From: Flaveria trinervia
Taxonomy: Eukaryota > Streptophyta > Magnoliopsida > Asterales > Asteraceae
DNA: 64,000 nt
Assembly (NCBI GenBank): GCA_025506515.1
Contig: CM046444.1
Span: forward strand, 77,371,533 to 77,435,532
Direction of reading: 5' to 3'
Shown here: in pieces, positions 46,786 to 58,338 of the stretch
How positions within the stretch are numbered: the first letter of the stretch is position 1
How the letters are laid out: every line of letters begins with the position of its first letter
Notes under the pieces: generated by a model
Database searches by the model: none
What the model was told of the DNA's origin: nothing
The model's input: the letters and a program-made list of their open reading frames with translations, nothing else
Program-made: the position numbers and the translations under genes

Positions 46786-47589
46786 TGTTGGACCAAAAGA
46801 ACCAATGAGCCGGATCAGAAAAACCTTAAGTCCCACAGACGTCACAACAACTGCTGAAGTCCACAACAGCCGAAGACAGTGCTGAAGACAAAGTCTGAAG
46901 ACAAAGTCTGAAGACAAAGTCTGAAGACACAAGTGCTGAAGACAAAGAGTGAAGACAAGTGCTGAAGACAAAGTCTGAAGACATAAGTGCTGAAGACAAA
47001 GCCTGAAGACAAGTGCTGAAGACAAAGTCTGAAGACACAAGTGTTGAAGACAAAGTCTGAAGACAAGTGCTGAAGACCAAGTATCAATCGTTGTCACAAC
47101 AGCTGAAGAGGTCTTCTTCAGTAGTTGTGACGGTTTTCTTTCAGTAGTTTTATGTTTTCCTTTCAGTAGTTTTGTAAAACGACTGAAGAGCTTGTTCTTC
47201 AGTCGTTGTAGTTTCAGTAGTTTCGTTTAAGTACTTTTATGTTTTATGCATAGCACTCTGATATGTTCTCAGTAGTGCGAACATTTCAGTAGTTTGTTAA
47301 GTTTTAGTTATTTTTGTAACAAATCTGCCAGATGTCACTATCCGTGATATCAGCAGTGATTGCACTCTATATAAGGAGTGTCAACCTAATTGTAATCAGT
47401 GAATGATTGAGCAGAAACATTTGATATTATTGAAACATTCCTTTTCACAGAAATATATTCTCTCTTTACAACCGTATTTGTTCCTAATGCATACGAATAT
47501 CAAATTCTTGCTATAATTTGTCTAATTCTTGTTCTTATTCCACTGCGTTACACTCTAATCCATCAAACTTGAGATCACTGATCCTGTCA
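46786..47589 (+). repeat. Element G 5' LTR
   Basis: An 804-bp LTR from TGTTGGACCAAAAG to GATCCTGTCA. The U3 tandem array (CTGAAGACAAAGT and CTGAAGACACAAGTG units) is at about 46848-47080. CTTCAGTAGTT motifs follow at 47110-47215. TCTATATAAGG at 47367-47376 is a strong TATA candidate. The primer-binding site follows two bases after the end. Confidence 0.95.
47367..47376 (+). promoter_or_regulatory. Putative TATA box in G 5' LTR
   Basis: TCTATATAAGG lies downstream of the U3 repeat array. The equivalent in F is at 54178-54190 on the minus strand. Conservation and position support a core promoter. Confidence 0.6.
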
Positions 47590-47591
47590 AA

Positions 47592-47603
47592 TGGTATCAG
47601 AGC
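47592..47603 (+). other. Element G primer-binding site (initiator-Met tRNA)
   Basis: TGGTATCAGAGC, a perfect match to the initiator-Met tRNA primer site, immediately after the LTR. It fixes G's orientation as plus. Confidence 0.95.
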
Positions 47604-47818
47604 TGGTTCATCATTGATCGATCTAATAATGATCATTGAAACTGCTACCCAAGATCCAAGTTTGATTGAATTAGCATTTTGCAAGAAACGGTTATAGAGA
47701 TTGAATTTTCTGTGTTTTTGGTCATTCGTCCTGAGATTTATTCTTGGTTTTCATTGAGTCTGTTGTGGTCTGTGTAAAATCTTTTAAAATCTTGAATTAA
47801 CTTGTATTTGGACCTAAA

Positions 47819-50522
47819 ATGACTACTCCTTCCAATGATCCTCCAATACTGGTTCCTCAACCAAGCCTCCGATGCTGGTTAGGAAAGAGTATAACATATG
47901 GCAACGACGAATGCTCCATCACCTGTGTGTTACAACTCAGGTTGTTGGACATCAGTGGTACATGGTCCACACAAGCCTATGGTGAATAACCCGGAAACCA
48001 ATCAAATGGTTCCGAAGAGGAGGGAGCAATACTCAGATGAGGATAAGAAATTGTTTGAGATTGATGCAAAAGCCCATGGAATTCTGGCCATGGCATTGCC
48101 CAATGAAATCTATTGTGGGCTAATGCATTATGAAACTGCCAATGACCTCTGGAATTCCTTGAAAGAACAATTTGGAGGAACAGATGAGGTCTTGGCAAAT
48201 AATAGAGAAATCCTTGCCCAACAATATGAGACATTCTCTCATAGGAAGGGTGAGACATGACTCAACAGTTTGAGCGTTCTCTTGTTGATCTCTGAATTAA
48301 AAATGGTCAAACATGAGTACACAAATAGCCAGATGAATAACAGATTTCTCAAATCACCTGAGAGATGGGACACATATACTATTGTCCTACGCTCCAGTGC
48401 AAATTTGGACAAACTATCTCTCACCCACTCCATGGGAAATTGCTCACATTTGAGAGAGAGATAGAACAGAAATGAAAACTGTCATCATCTGGAAAGCTCA
48501 CTGATGATTTTGTACCAGGAAACACTGCCTTGGTAAGTCATGAGTCAGAGTATGCAGGATCAGAATGCCACTATGATGAGCATATTGATTTCACCTCAAC
48601 AATTCTAATCATGCCTTTGTGAGTGTTGATTGTCATTCTCATATAATAGTGACAATCTATGCTTTATCATGGATGATTTGAAGGGCATTGCTGATGATGA
48701 TTTAGAAGAGATGGATATTTTGAGCCAAATGGCCTTGATCAATATCAGATCTTAGAAATTCTACAAGAGAACTGTCAGGAAAATTCATGGACTCTCTGAC
48801 AAAACCAAAGTCGGTTTTGACAAGAGCAAGTGAAGTGTCACAAATGCCACAGGCTTGGACACTTTGCAAGAGAGTGTAGATCAACTGGATCTAACAATTC
48901 TGCACCCTTTTTGACTTTTCCAAATAACAATTCACAATTCAAAGGGCAACACTTGCTGGTTCTAGTCATTCATCACACCCTCAATCTCCTGCATATTTTG
49001 TTCCTCAGGGTCAAATGCCATATCCTTATCCCTGCTATTATATGCCACAGTCAAACCAAGCTCAAGCTTTATTGTACCAATTCATGCTCTACCAGAACCT
49101 CAACCATCTCCATCTCAATCACAACCTCATCAAGCTTCTTCACACCTGGAGTGTTGACTGGAGTAGCTTACCTGATAACTTGTCTGGTTAGACTGAGCAA
49201 TACTATGCGGTGCTAGTCAACATGGTGGTGAACACCCATTTGGAAATCTTGCTCTCATGGCCCTGGAGTCTACTGAGGGTTCCTGTTCAAATGCATCATC
49301 TTCACAGGTAACTCAGTGTATCTTCAGAGGCTAAAGCCAAGTTATGTTCTGAATCTGCATAGCTGCCTTTGTCTCTATTAGAGAGGCAAATGTAGCATTA
49401 ATAATCAAAACTTGAGCTTGAGAAAACCATTTTCAAAGAAAAGATGAGTATGAGTCTGCTCTTAACAGTAAAATGATGAGATTTATAGCTTAAATGCCAT
49501 TAATTGATGAAAATGCCAAGCTAGAGGTTATTCTGGAAGACCACAGGAGTCTCAAAGAAAAACTTGCAGTGACCCAAGTTGAGTGTGAACGCTGGGTCTC
49601 ATCATGCAAGGGATTTGAAATGCTTCTTAGCAAGCAACTGCTTCAAATGTGAAGTTTGCATTGGTTACAACCATACTGCTCCACCAACAGACTTTACTCC
49701 TAACTCCATATTTAGTCTGAAAGTGAAAGCAATCTCCAAACCACATTATCGTGTGAGTCATTCTCCAATGATATCTAAGATCAGAGAATAAAACCATGTT
49801 AAGATCTCAACAAATAAATTGACTGATGGTCTAACTACTAAGACTCATATGAAGCTGAGTACTTCAATGTTGTTCCTCACTGTACCCCAAGTACTGAAAG
49901 AGACCCAACATCTGAAAAGCATTTCAAATCAGTTGAAATACAAGGACTAACAACTGCTGAGGAATCCATCAAACATCTATTAGGACGGATGGAAACAGTT
50001 GAATTACCAGTCTTCAGCTGTTACAAATCCTTTAGTACCTAGTACTGATAGGAGGAAAGTACTGAAGATCACACTTCAGTAGTTTCCACTTCAGCGTAAG
50101 ATGTCCAAGATGAAGAATAAACCATGTGAAATTTGTGGTAAATTCAATCATCTATCTGATAATGTTGGTACAAAAAGGGTTTAAAGCTCCAAAGGGATGA
50201 GCTCATTAAACTAGAAATAAATAAATGAAAACTGAGTTGAGACCAGTTTGTACCAAATCATCTCAACCTGATAAACCCAAGGCCTTACCCAAATCCCTAA
50301 GAAGGATGCGGTTATCAGAAGACAGTTGATATTGTTCCTCATGATAAACATAAGACTAATCGTGAATCTAAGAAGGAGGAAATGGTGGGTCACAGGAACT
50401 CATCAAAAACAAGCTCTGGAGTGTCAAATGAACTAAAAGCTCGAGCTTCAAATCAGACACAGCTTGTTATGATGGTTCAGCATCTGTTGGGGGAGTTAAC
50501 CACTTGAAGCCCATGTGATCAA
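47819..50522 (+). pseudogene. Element G gag, first contig flank
   Basis: Gag of G from its ATG at 47819 (MTTPSNDPP). The N-terminal region at 47898-48260 reads cleanly (VVHGPHKPMVNNPETNQ, YSDEDKKLFEIDAKAHG, LKEQFGGTDEVLANN) and matches D1. The knuckle CHKCHRLGHFAREC is at 48833-48874. After about 48280 the frame changes every few dozen codons through single-base indels. The copy from 48547 to 50522 is repeated after the gap. The frame damage may be partly sequencing error. Confidence 0.8.
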
Positions 50523-50622
50523 NNNNNNNNNNNNNNNNNNNNNNNNNNNNNNNNNNNNNNNNNNNNNNNNNNNNNNNNNNNNNNNNNNNNNNNNNNNNNN
50601 NNNNNNNNNNNNNNNNNNNNNN
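50523..50622. other. Assembly gap, exactly 100 N
   Basis: One hundred N characters, the usual placeholder for a gap of unknown size. The sequence on the right restarts at the same gag position as 48547 on the left, so the gap joins two contigs that overlap rather than abut. Confidence 0.98.
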
Positions 50623-53289
50623 GTATGTGCAGGATCAGAATGCCACTATGATGAGCATATTGATTTCACCTCAAACAATTCTAATCATGCCTTTGTGAGT
50701 GTTGATTGTCATTCTCATAATAAAGTGACAATCTATGCTTATCATGGATGATTTGAAGGGGCATGGCTGATGATGATTAGAAGAGATGGATATTTTGAGC
50801 CAAATGGCCTTGATCAATATCAGATCTTAGAAATTCTACAAGAGAACTGTCAGGAAATTTCCTGGACTCTCTGACAAAACCAAAGTCGGTTTGACAAGAG
50901 CAAGTTGAAGTGTCACAAATGCAACAGGCTTGGACACTTTGCAAGAGAGTGTAGATCAACTGGATCTAACAATTCTGCACCCTTTTGACTTTTCCAAATA
51001 ACAATTCACAATGCAAAGGCAAAACACTCTGCGGGTTCTAGTCATTCATCACACCCTCAATCTCTGATTATTTGTTCCTCAGGGTCAAATGCCATATCCT
51101 ATCCCTGCTATTATATGCCACAGTCAAATCAAGCTCAAGCTTCTATTGTACCACAATCTCATGCTCTACCAGAACCTAACCATCTCCATCTCAATCACAA
51201 CCTCATCATAGCTTCTTCACACCTGGAGTTGTTGACTGGAGTAGCTTACCTGATAACTTGTCTGGTTAGACTGAGCAATACTATGCCGGTGCTAGTCAAC
51301 ATGGTGGGAACACCCATTTGGAAATCTTGCTCTCATGGCCCTGGAGTCTACTGAGGGTTCTGTTCAAATGCATCATCTTCACAGGTAACTCAGGTATGTC
51401 TCAGAGGCTAAAGCAAGTTATGTTCTAAATCATGCATAGCTGCCTTTGTCTCTATTAGAGAGGCAAATGTAGCATTAATAAATCAAAAACTTGAGCTGAG
51501 AAACCTATTTCAAAAGAAAAGATGAGTATGTCTGTCTTAAGAGTAAAGTGATGAGATTTATAAGCTTAAATGCCAATTAATGATGAAAAGGCCAAGCTAG
51601 AGGTTATTCTGGAAGACCACAGGAAGTCTCAAAGAAAAACTTGCAGTGACCCAAGTTGAGTGTGAACGCTGGGTCTCATCATGCAAGGGATTTGAAATGC
51701 TTCTTAGCAAGCAACTGCTTCAAATGTGAGTTTGGCATTGGTTACAACCATACTGCTCCACCAACAGACTTTTACTCCTAACTCCATACTTAAGTCTGAA
51801 GTGAAAGCAATCTCCAAACCACATTATCGTGTGAGTCATCTCCAATGATAATCTAAGATCAGAGAATAAAAACCAGTGTTATGATCTCAACAAATAAATT
51901 GACTGATGGTCTAACTACTGAGACTCATATGAAGCGAGTACTTCAGATGTTGTTCCTCAATGTCCCAAAGTACTGAAAGAGACCCAACATCTGAAAAGCA
52001 TTTCAAATCAGTTGAAATACAAGGACTAACAACTACTGAGGAATCCATCAAACAGTCTTTAGGAGGATGGAAAACAGTTGAATTACCAGTCTTCAGCTGT
52101 TACAAAGTCTTTAGTACCTTGTACTGATAGGAGGAAAGTACTGAAGATCACACCTTCAGTAGTTTTCCATTCAGCAGTAAAGATGTCCAAGATGAGAAAT
52201 AACCATGTAAAATTGTGGTAAATTCAATCATCTATTGATGAATGTTGGTACAAAAGGGTTAAAGCTCCAAAGGGATGAGCTCATTAAACTAGAAATAAAA
52301 TAAAATGAAACTGAGTTTGAGACCAAGTTTGTACCACAATCATCTCAACCTGATAAACCCAAGGCCTTACCCAAATCCACAAAGAAGATGCGGTTTATCA
52401 GAAGACAGTTGATATTGTTCCTCATGATAAACATAAGACTAAGTCTGTGAAGTCTAAGAAGGAGGAAATGGGGGGTCACAGGAACCATCAAAAACAAGCT
52501 CTGGAGTGTCAAATGAACTAAAAGCTCGAGCTTCAAATCAGACACAGCTGTCATGATGGTTCAGCATCTGCTGGGGAGAGTTAACCAACTTGAAGCCCAT
52601 GTGATCAAACCGCGGAGAGGAATTCCAGGCCCAAATCCATTTCAGCACCATCTCCATCTTCATCAGCGTTAATCATGAGAAACCAGCTATGGTTAAATCT
52701 GTTGATAAAGTCAGTCCCAAAACCAAAAGGTTGGGTCTCCAAAGCTAACTATGTTTCTTATGATTTGCAGGGTTCTTCAGCATGCCAAAGAGCATCTGGT
52801 ATGTGGACAGTGGAGGATCCATGCACATGACTGGGAGTAGCTCTCTTCTCATGATTACTCTCAGGGAAAGAAAGGATTGTCTCATTTGGAAATGATGATA
52901 AAGGTTACATCATTGGAAGGGATTTGTGTCTAATGGAGATATTAGATTTGATAATGTGTCAACCATGTGGAGAATCTCAAATACAATCTGTTGAGTGTCA
53001 GTCAGATGTGTGACAAAGGACATGTTGCTCTTTTCACAAGCCAGAACTGTAGGATTCGTATTCCAAGGTTCTGAGCCTGATTGACAAAGCACTGGATGAT
53101 AATACTCTCCTGAAGGCTAACAGGATAGGAAGAGTATATGCCTTGGATCTGTCAAAGAAAATTGAGTTAGAGGCATCCATGCTGTTCTCTAAGGCCTCTC
53201 TCCAAGAATCTAAAATGTGGCATAGAAGGCTGGGTCATGTTAATCTCAAACACATGAATCAGCTCATCCACAAAATTCTCGAGGGACTG
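50623..53289 (+). pseudogene. Element G gag and start of pol, second contig flank
   Basis: It repeats gag from the Gly/Ser-rich region after the capsid domain through the first knuckle (near 50910-50955), linker and coiled coil, to the second knuckle near 52210. It then continues past the duplicated part (about 52607) into the basic gag tail and protease (WYVDSGGSMHMTG across 52797-52835, with indels). The protease C-terminus and pre-integrase (WHRRLGHVNLKHMNQL) run to about 53285. Gag and pol appear to share a frame across the junction here, apart from indels. Confidence 0.8.
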
Positions 53290-53935
53290 TAAGTTTACCT
53301 TGGGGTCATGATAGTTATGATGGGTATGTATGGATGATGATGATGTTTATGACTAGGCATGATGTGTTATGTATTAGGATGCCCTGTGATGATGTAGAAT
53401 GGTATGTTATGTTATGTTCTATGATGAGAATGTTATCTTTCATGCTTACGTGTTAAGTTAATGAATGAACCGAAAGTATTATGTAAAGTAAGGTGAAAGA
53501 TAATGAAAGAGGAACATGAATGAAGCATTCATAAGGAATGAATGAACGTTAAAAGTCTTGCAAGCAATGTTGGAGGTTCAAACCAATGAAGGGTGTTAGC
53601 TCAACTGTGTGCGGGTTAGCTACCAAAGAGGATGCACACTGGGGTCCAATCCTTGTGATTGACCATATGTATGGGATCCTTGCATTGACCCAAGTACTGT
53701 AGCAGTTCGTGCACAATGTTCGGGGTCTATGAAGACTCAGGCCCAGTAACCAGCTTCGTGCACAATGTTCGGGGTAATTGTGCCTGTCACAAGATGAACG
53801 AGTTATACCGATGGTTAAGGAACGAAATGAAAGATTAATAACGATGTATCTGTATGTAAATATGATGATGATCACGAACGAACGAAACGTATAGTATGGA
53901 ATCTGTAAGAAAAAATAACGATTTATGTAGTTTAT
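53290..53935. other. Unassigned segment between G and F
   Basis: A 646-bp segment with no ORF that I believe. The first part (53300-53420) is rich in ATG/GATGAT runs. A 20-nt sequence with core GTGCACAATGTTCGGGG occurs twice (53706-53725 and 53755-53774). It may be part of the LTR or 3' region of another retrotransposon, but I do not recognise it. It ends at F's 3' LTR; TTTAT (53931-53935) would be F's target-site duplication. Confidence 0.45.
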
Positions 53936-54797
53936 TGACAGGATCAGTGATCACAAGTTGATGTTTATCAGAATGTAAAGCAGCGGAAACACAAACGAAT
54001 TAGACAAATTGTAGCAAGCAAACAATATATGTAAGCGTTAAGATCGCATACGGTTATAGGGAGAGAATATGAATTTCTGATTTCTAGGAATGTTTATAGA
54101 TGAGAATATTTCTAATCAAATCAATCAATCATTCCATTCAATTGCTCATATCACTCTATAATACAATGGGTTGTCACTCCTTATATAGAGTGCAACAGTC
54201 ACTGCTGTTATCACGGAAAGTGACAACTGGCAGATCCAATACAGAAATAACTAAATCTTAACAAACTACTGAAATGTTCACACTACTGAGAACATATCAG
54301 CAAGTTAAGTACAAAATATAAAACTACTGAAACTACAACGACTGAAGAACAAGCTCTTCAGTCGTTTTACAAAACTACTGAAAATAAAACATAAAACTAC
54401 TGATATCACAACTACTGAAGAAGTACTCTTCAGCAGTTGTGACAAACTACTGAGGCTTCAGTACTTGGTCTTCAGACTTTGACCTTCAGGCGTTTCATCA
54501 GCTGATGACTTCAGTAGATATCATCAGCTGATGTCTTCAGTCTTTGTCTTCAGACTTTGTACATCAGTTGTTGATCTTCAGTACTTGTGAACTCTTCAGC
54601 TGTTGTACTTCAGTACTTTGGTCTTTCAGCTTCAGCACTTTGGTTCTTCAGCTGTTAAGGTCTTCAGCACTTGATCTTCAGCTGTTGAAGTCTTCAGCAC
54701 TTGTCAAACTACTGATGAGGCTTTCAGCAGTTGTTGTGATACCGTGTGGGACTTAGAGGTTTTCTGATCTTGGCTCATTGGTTCTTTTGGTCCAACA
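53936..54797 (-). repeat. Element F 3' LTR
   Basis: An 862-bp LTR from TGACAGGATCAG to TTGGTCCAACA. A TATA-like sequence lies at 54178-54190. U3 carries CTTCAG-rich repeats at about 54441-54715, less regular than in D1 or G, and AACTACTGAAG motifs at 54280-54420. ORF3 reads into its outer end. Confidence 0.95.
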
Positions 54798-57700
54798 AAC
54801 TCCCCCTGAACCAATGCAGCCAAAACCTCTAACTTATTTAAACTCCCACTTATTGATGGCAAAAATGTTGGTCTTTTTCCTTCTTGATCAGTAGAGAAGA
54901 TGACCCATGTACGCTCCGGCCTGGGAAGAACCTCAAATATTTGTTTGGCAGAGTATGAATGGGAACTCTGTTTTGGGGAACTGGACACAGAGTTGTTATC
55001 CCATTCATGAGATTCACTTCCCCATAATGAGTCTGTATGACTCACGGACATAGGCTCAAGGAGAACAATTTGTTCCTCTTGAGAGAGTTCTTCAGCTCCT
55101 CCTTCGAAGAAGAACTCTGGACCATAGTACTCTGATAAGTACTTCATGGTCCTGCCATTTTTCAGCTCCACCGTAGTTACCTCCCTGTATACAAATCACG
55201 GATGGTTGCCTTCAAGGAGTAACTGGAGCTCATTCTTTGGATGTCTTCAAGCTTTTTGTATAACAACCCCTTCTTAATCATCTTGTTTTCTAGTAAGGCT
55301 TGAGGTGTCTTCTTTGCTTGGTGAGCTTTCTTGAATTCATCAATGATTTCCCAGGGTGAGACTACAACGGCCAACATGATGGTGGATTCTATTGTTTTTC
55401 GTACTGGCCGTTGTATCTGTGTGGGATAGTTCTTTTATGGATTCTAGAACTCACCCTGGGGTCTGGCCATACTCTCACTCTCTCCCTCTGATACTGAAAG
55501 GGTGTCTGAGAGTGTACAGCCTTTGAGCATGCCTTTCATGGCTTGAATAGATGATGACTGAGGAAATTCCTTGTCAACCATCTTCAACAGTTGCTCATCG
55601 TGCTGTTTCTGCTGTTCTTCTTCTTCTATTTTGACTCTGACCATTTCCCTTTGAGAGTCGGGTGTGATCATGGATTGACTCTGGGGCTTTGGTAGCTTCA
55701 GAACAGCAGAGAGTGGCAGACTATCATCTTCATCCTCTTCTTCTCTTCTTCTAGCCTCAACACCCTTCTCTTCTTTCTGGGTGCATCATCGGCTGTTGGT
55801 TTAGAGGGTGAGGGAATGGTTTTGTGGGTTGTGGTTTGGTAGTTTTGATGGGAATGTTGACAGCTGTTCTAGCATTTTGGATGTGAGTTTGGCTTTTGAC
55901 TGTTTGGCTAGTTCAGTCCTGCTCCCAGCACCAGCTTCATTTAAAACTTCAACAATTAAACCTTTTGTATATTCTTCAGACGAACAGATCTTGGTGGTTA
56001 TTGCCAAGATACTGTCCCTGGACCAAGCTTTGATCTCGAAATGATCTTCCAAGATGTTTTGCTATAAATCTGATCATGATCTCCAGCCTTCTCTTTCTGA
56101 CACATCATAACTGGACCATCTTGATTGGATTTCTTCAATCTCTAGTCTTCTGATCTCAGAATCAAGTTTTTCAGTGTCATGGCTTGCCTAAACAACTGAT
56201 CAATGATGTTATCCATTGATCTGCTGTGTTCGGCATCAGCCTCTTTACCATCAGCTCCAAGGCTTCTCTTTTTCATCCTTCTTCTTTTTCTTGTATTGAC
56301 ATGAAAGTCTTTGAACTTTCAGTCACTTTCTCCATGGTAGCCTCCTCTTCTCTTTCCTTCTCTTTCTCAGTCCTCAACCAACTCCTCAGTTCCACTACTG
56401 TCTCTTCTGTTTCTTTCTCCTTCTCTTCCTCTTTCTTTTACCTTTCACTGCTGAACTCTCCCCTTTTTGGGTGCATTGGTGCAGGGAATTGAGTAGCAGA
56501 AAGTTGTTTGCTCAGAACATTCTCCACCATGGGTTGTAAGACAGAAGAAAGTCTCTCATCAACAGTTTTGATCACCAATTCAGTTAGCTGTGGGGTGATG
56601 AGAGATAGGGATTTTGAAGGATAGCAGCCAGTTGCTCGGGGGGTTCTGTCCCTGAGGAATGGTGCCAGAAACAGAGGCAGGTGGCTGAGATTTTGGGAGT
56701 GGTGTGTGTTTAGGAAACCTTCAGAGGAAGGTGCCATCTGTTGGGTGATGTGGTGGCAGATGGTCTTATCCTTGAGAGAGTTGGTCAAGTAGGTTTTGCA
56801 GTCTACTGACTTCCTCCTCTAGGATTGTGTTCTGGGCAAGAACATCATAGAAGAAGCCCAGGTCATCATCAGCATATGCTGAATCACCTGACCTCCTGCT
56901 TGTAGCAGGATATACATGCTCTGGGTGTAGACCAGATGTAGCATGTGCCCCTTTGTCTTGGAACTGGGGACTTCCAGCCTCAGGACGTTGTCCTTCATCG
57001 GCTGTTGCCTCTGGTGAGGTCTTAGTTATGTTACCAACCTCAGTCTGATCATTTGCTGATCAGAAGAGTTGGCAGCCTCACCAGAAGTTCTTATCTCCAT
57101 ATCAACACCAGGAGATAGAACAGTTAAACCCCTGTGCTGTGGGTTCTCAGGTGCACTGTATTCCTCCCCCTCAATTGTAGAGGTATTCCCAGTGGTAAGT
57201 GGTTTCTGGGGAGGGGGTGAGGAGTGCAATTGAGTCAGCACTTGTGCAACTATTAAAGTTGGGCTGTGAGGGGCGGTTGGTTGGGGTACAGGGGAAGAAG
57301 CAGTGTGCACCTGGGGTGGATGGTGCTCTTCAATGGCAATCTCCTCAAGTGAGGAAGATCCCAGATAAGTAGGTGCCCCTTGGGTTGCTGCAGGCTCCTG
57401 TTGAGAGGAAGCCTGAGCGGCTGTGGCTGGAGGAGTCATTGTATCCACTAGGGGGTTTGGACTAGTGGATATATCCTGCGTTTGTTGTGCAGGAGCATCC
57501 TCAGGGACTCAATTCCCTGAGTAGCCATTTTGGGTTTCTTTTGGTGGGTTTGGTGGGGACATTGGATTTGGAGGTGGTGGCTGTGGGTTCCAGCTGCGTG
57601 GGTTTTCGCAGCTTGGCAGCCAGTTTGAGTGTCCGGTCGGAGTTGTGCCGGGAGTATACTTCTGGCAAAACAGCCGTAGCAGGGACTCCCAGCCAACAAG

Positions 57701-58338
57701 TCCCTCAGCATTAAGCTGGTCTATTATAATGGCCATGATGAACCGTGGATAGAGTATCCAACGGTTGGCAGTTAATTTTTGAGCCATATCTTTGAGCTCT
57801 GAAAATATTAATTCTGAAAAGTTCAGTGGTTGTTGCTCAAGGATAGAATACAATACCTGCTGCCATTTGGTGGACATTTGATCCCAAGACGATGTCTTAG
57901 GGGCCAAACATACATGACCATGTGAAAGATCAGGCGCTCAGCGTCATTAAAGTGTTTCTTCAGGATGGTTGTGGCACTGAGATCACCTTGATATCCATGC
58001 TGAGCAAATGATAGATCTATGGTGCCCTTCGGATATCCAGCAGGAGAGGTAGCATCACTCAGGTGAAGAATTTTTCGGATTGTTGCAGGAGTAATCACTA
58101 CTTCTTTGTTGTTGACTACAGACCGGAGGGATTGTGTGTTGCTCTCCTCAGTTGTAACCGTAATGTTCATCCAAAATTGGTTCAAGGATTCGGCATGTAA
58201 AACAGGGTTCAGAAGGAATGCCTTGTTGTATGGGGACTGAGCCATAAGATCGATAGCAGCATCGAACTTAGTCCAGATCGGCGATTTCGTAAGGTAGGCA
58301 ACACAGTTGTGTCGCGGTTTAATTTGCAAAGACGCCAT
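54704..58338 (-). pseudogene. Element F ORF3, nearly full length
   Basis: An ORF of about 1200 codons from ATG 58338 (MASLQIKPRHNCVAYL). The N-terminal core has LNQFWMNI, DAERLIFHMV, SSWDQM, LNFSEL and LYPRF (58338-57510). A Pro/Ser/Thr/Gln-rich region (57026-57448) is followed by Lys/Glu-rich coiled-coil sequence (about 55440-56500). A C-terminal block at 54704-55171 is open for 155 codons (YLSEYYGPEFFFEGGAEEL, ERTWVIFSTDQEG) and runs through the polypurine tract 94 bp into the LTR. Frameshifts near 57900, 57450, 56800 and 55200 break it. No membrane span is visible in the readable parts. Function unknown. Confidence 0.75.
54798..54812 (-). other. Element F polypurine tract
   Basis: AACTCCCCCTGAACC on the plus strand directly inside the 3' LTR. 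It lies within the reading frame of ORF3, encoding VQGEF on the minus strand. Confidence 0.9.

Larger units (their letters stand above)
46786..53289 (+). mobile_element. Element G: 5' half of a D1/F-family copia
   Basis: A plus-strand relative of D1 and F, from its 5' LTR to the pre-integrase region. It breaks off near 53289 inside the pre-integrase zinc domain, so integrase, RT, RNase H, ORF3 and the 3' LTR are missing. Its LTR ends GATCCTGTCA like F rather than D1, which puts G and F in one subfamily. The middle is compromised by an assembly gap with duplicated flanks. Confidence 0.88.

Noticed and set aside
48547..52607. True tandem duplication inside element G's gag
   Set aside because: The copies differ mostly by homopolymer-type indels and are separated by exactly 100 N, so a contig-overlap artefact is more likely.
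53549..53875. 108-codon minus-strand ORF in the orphan segment
   Set aside because: No recognisable domain; its codons cover the 20-nt direct repeat and look non-coding.
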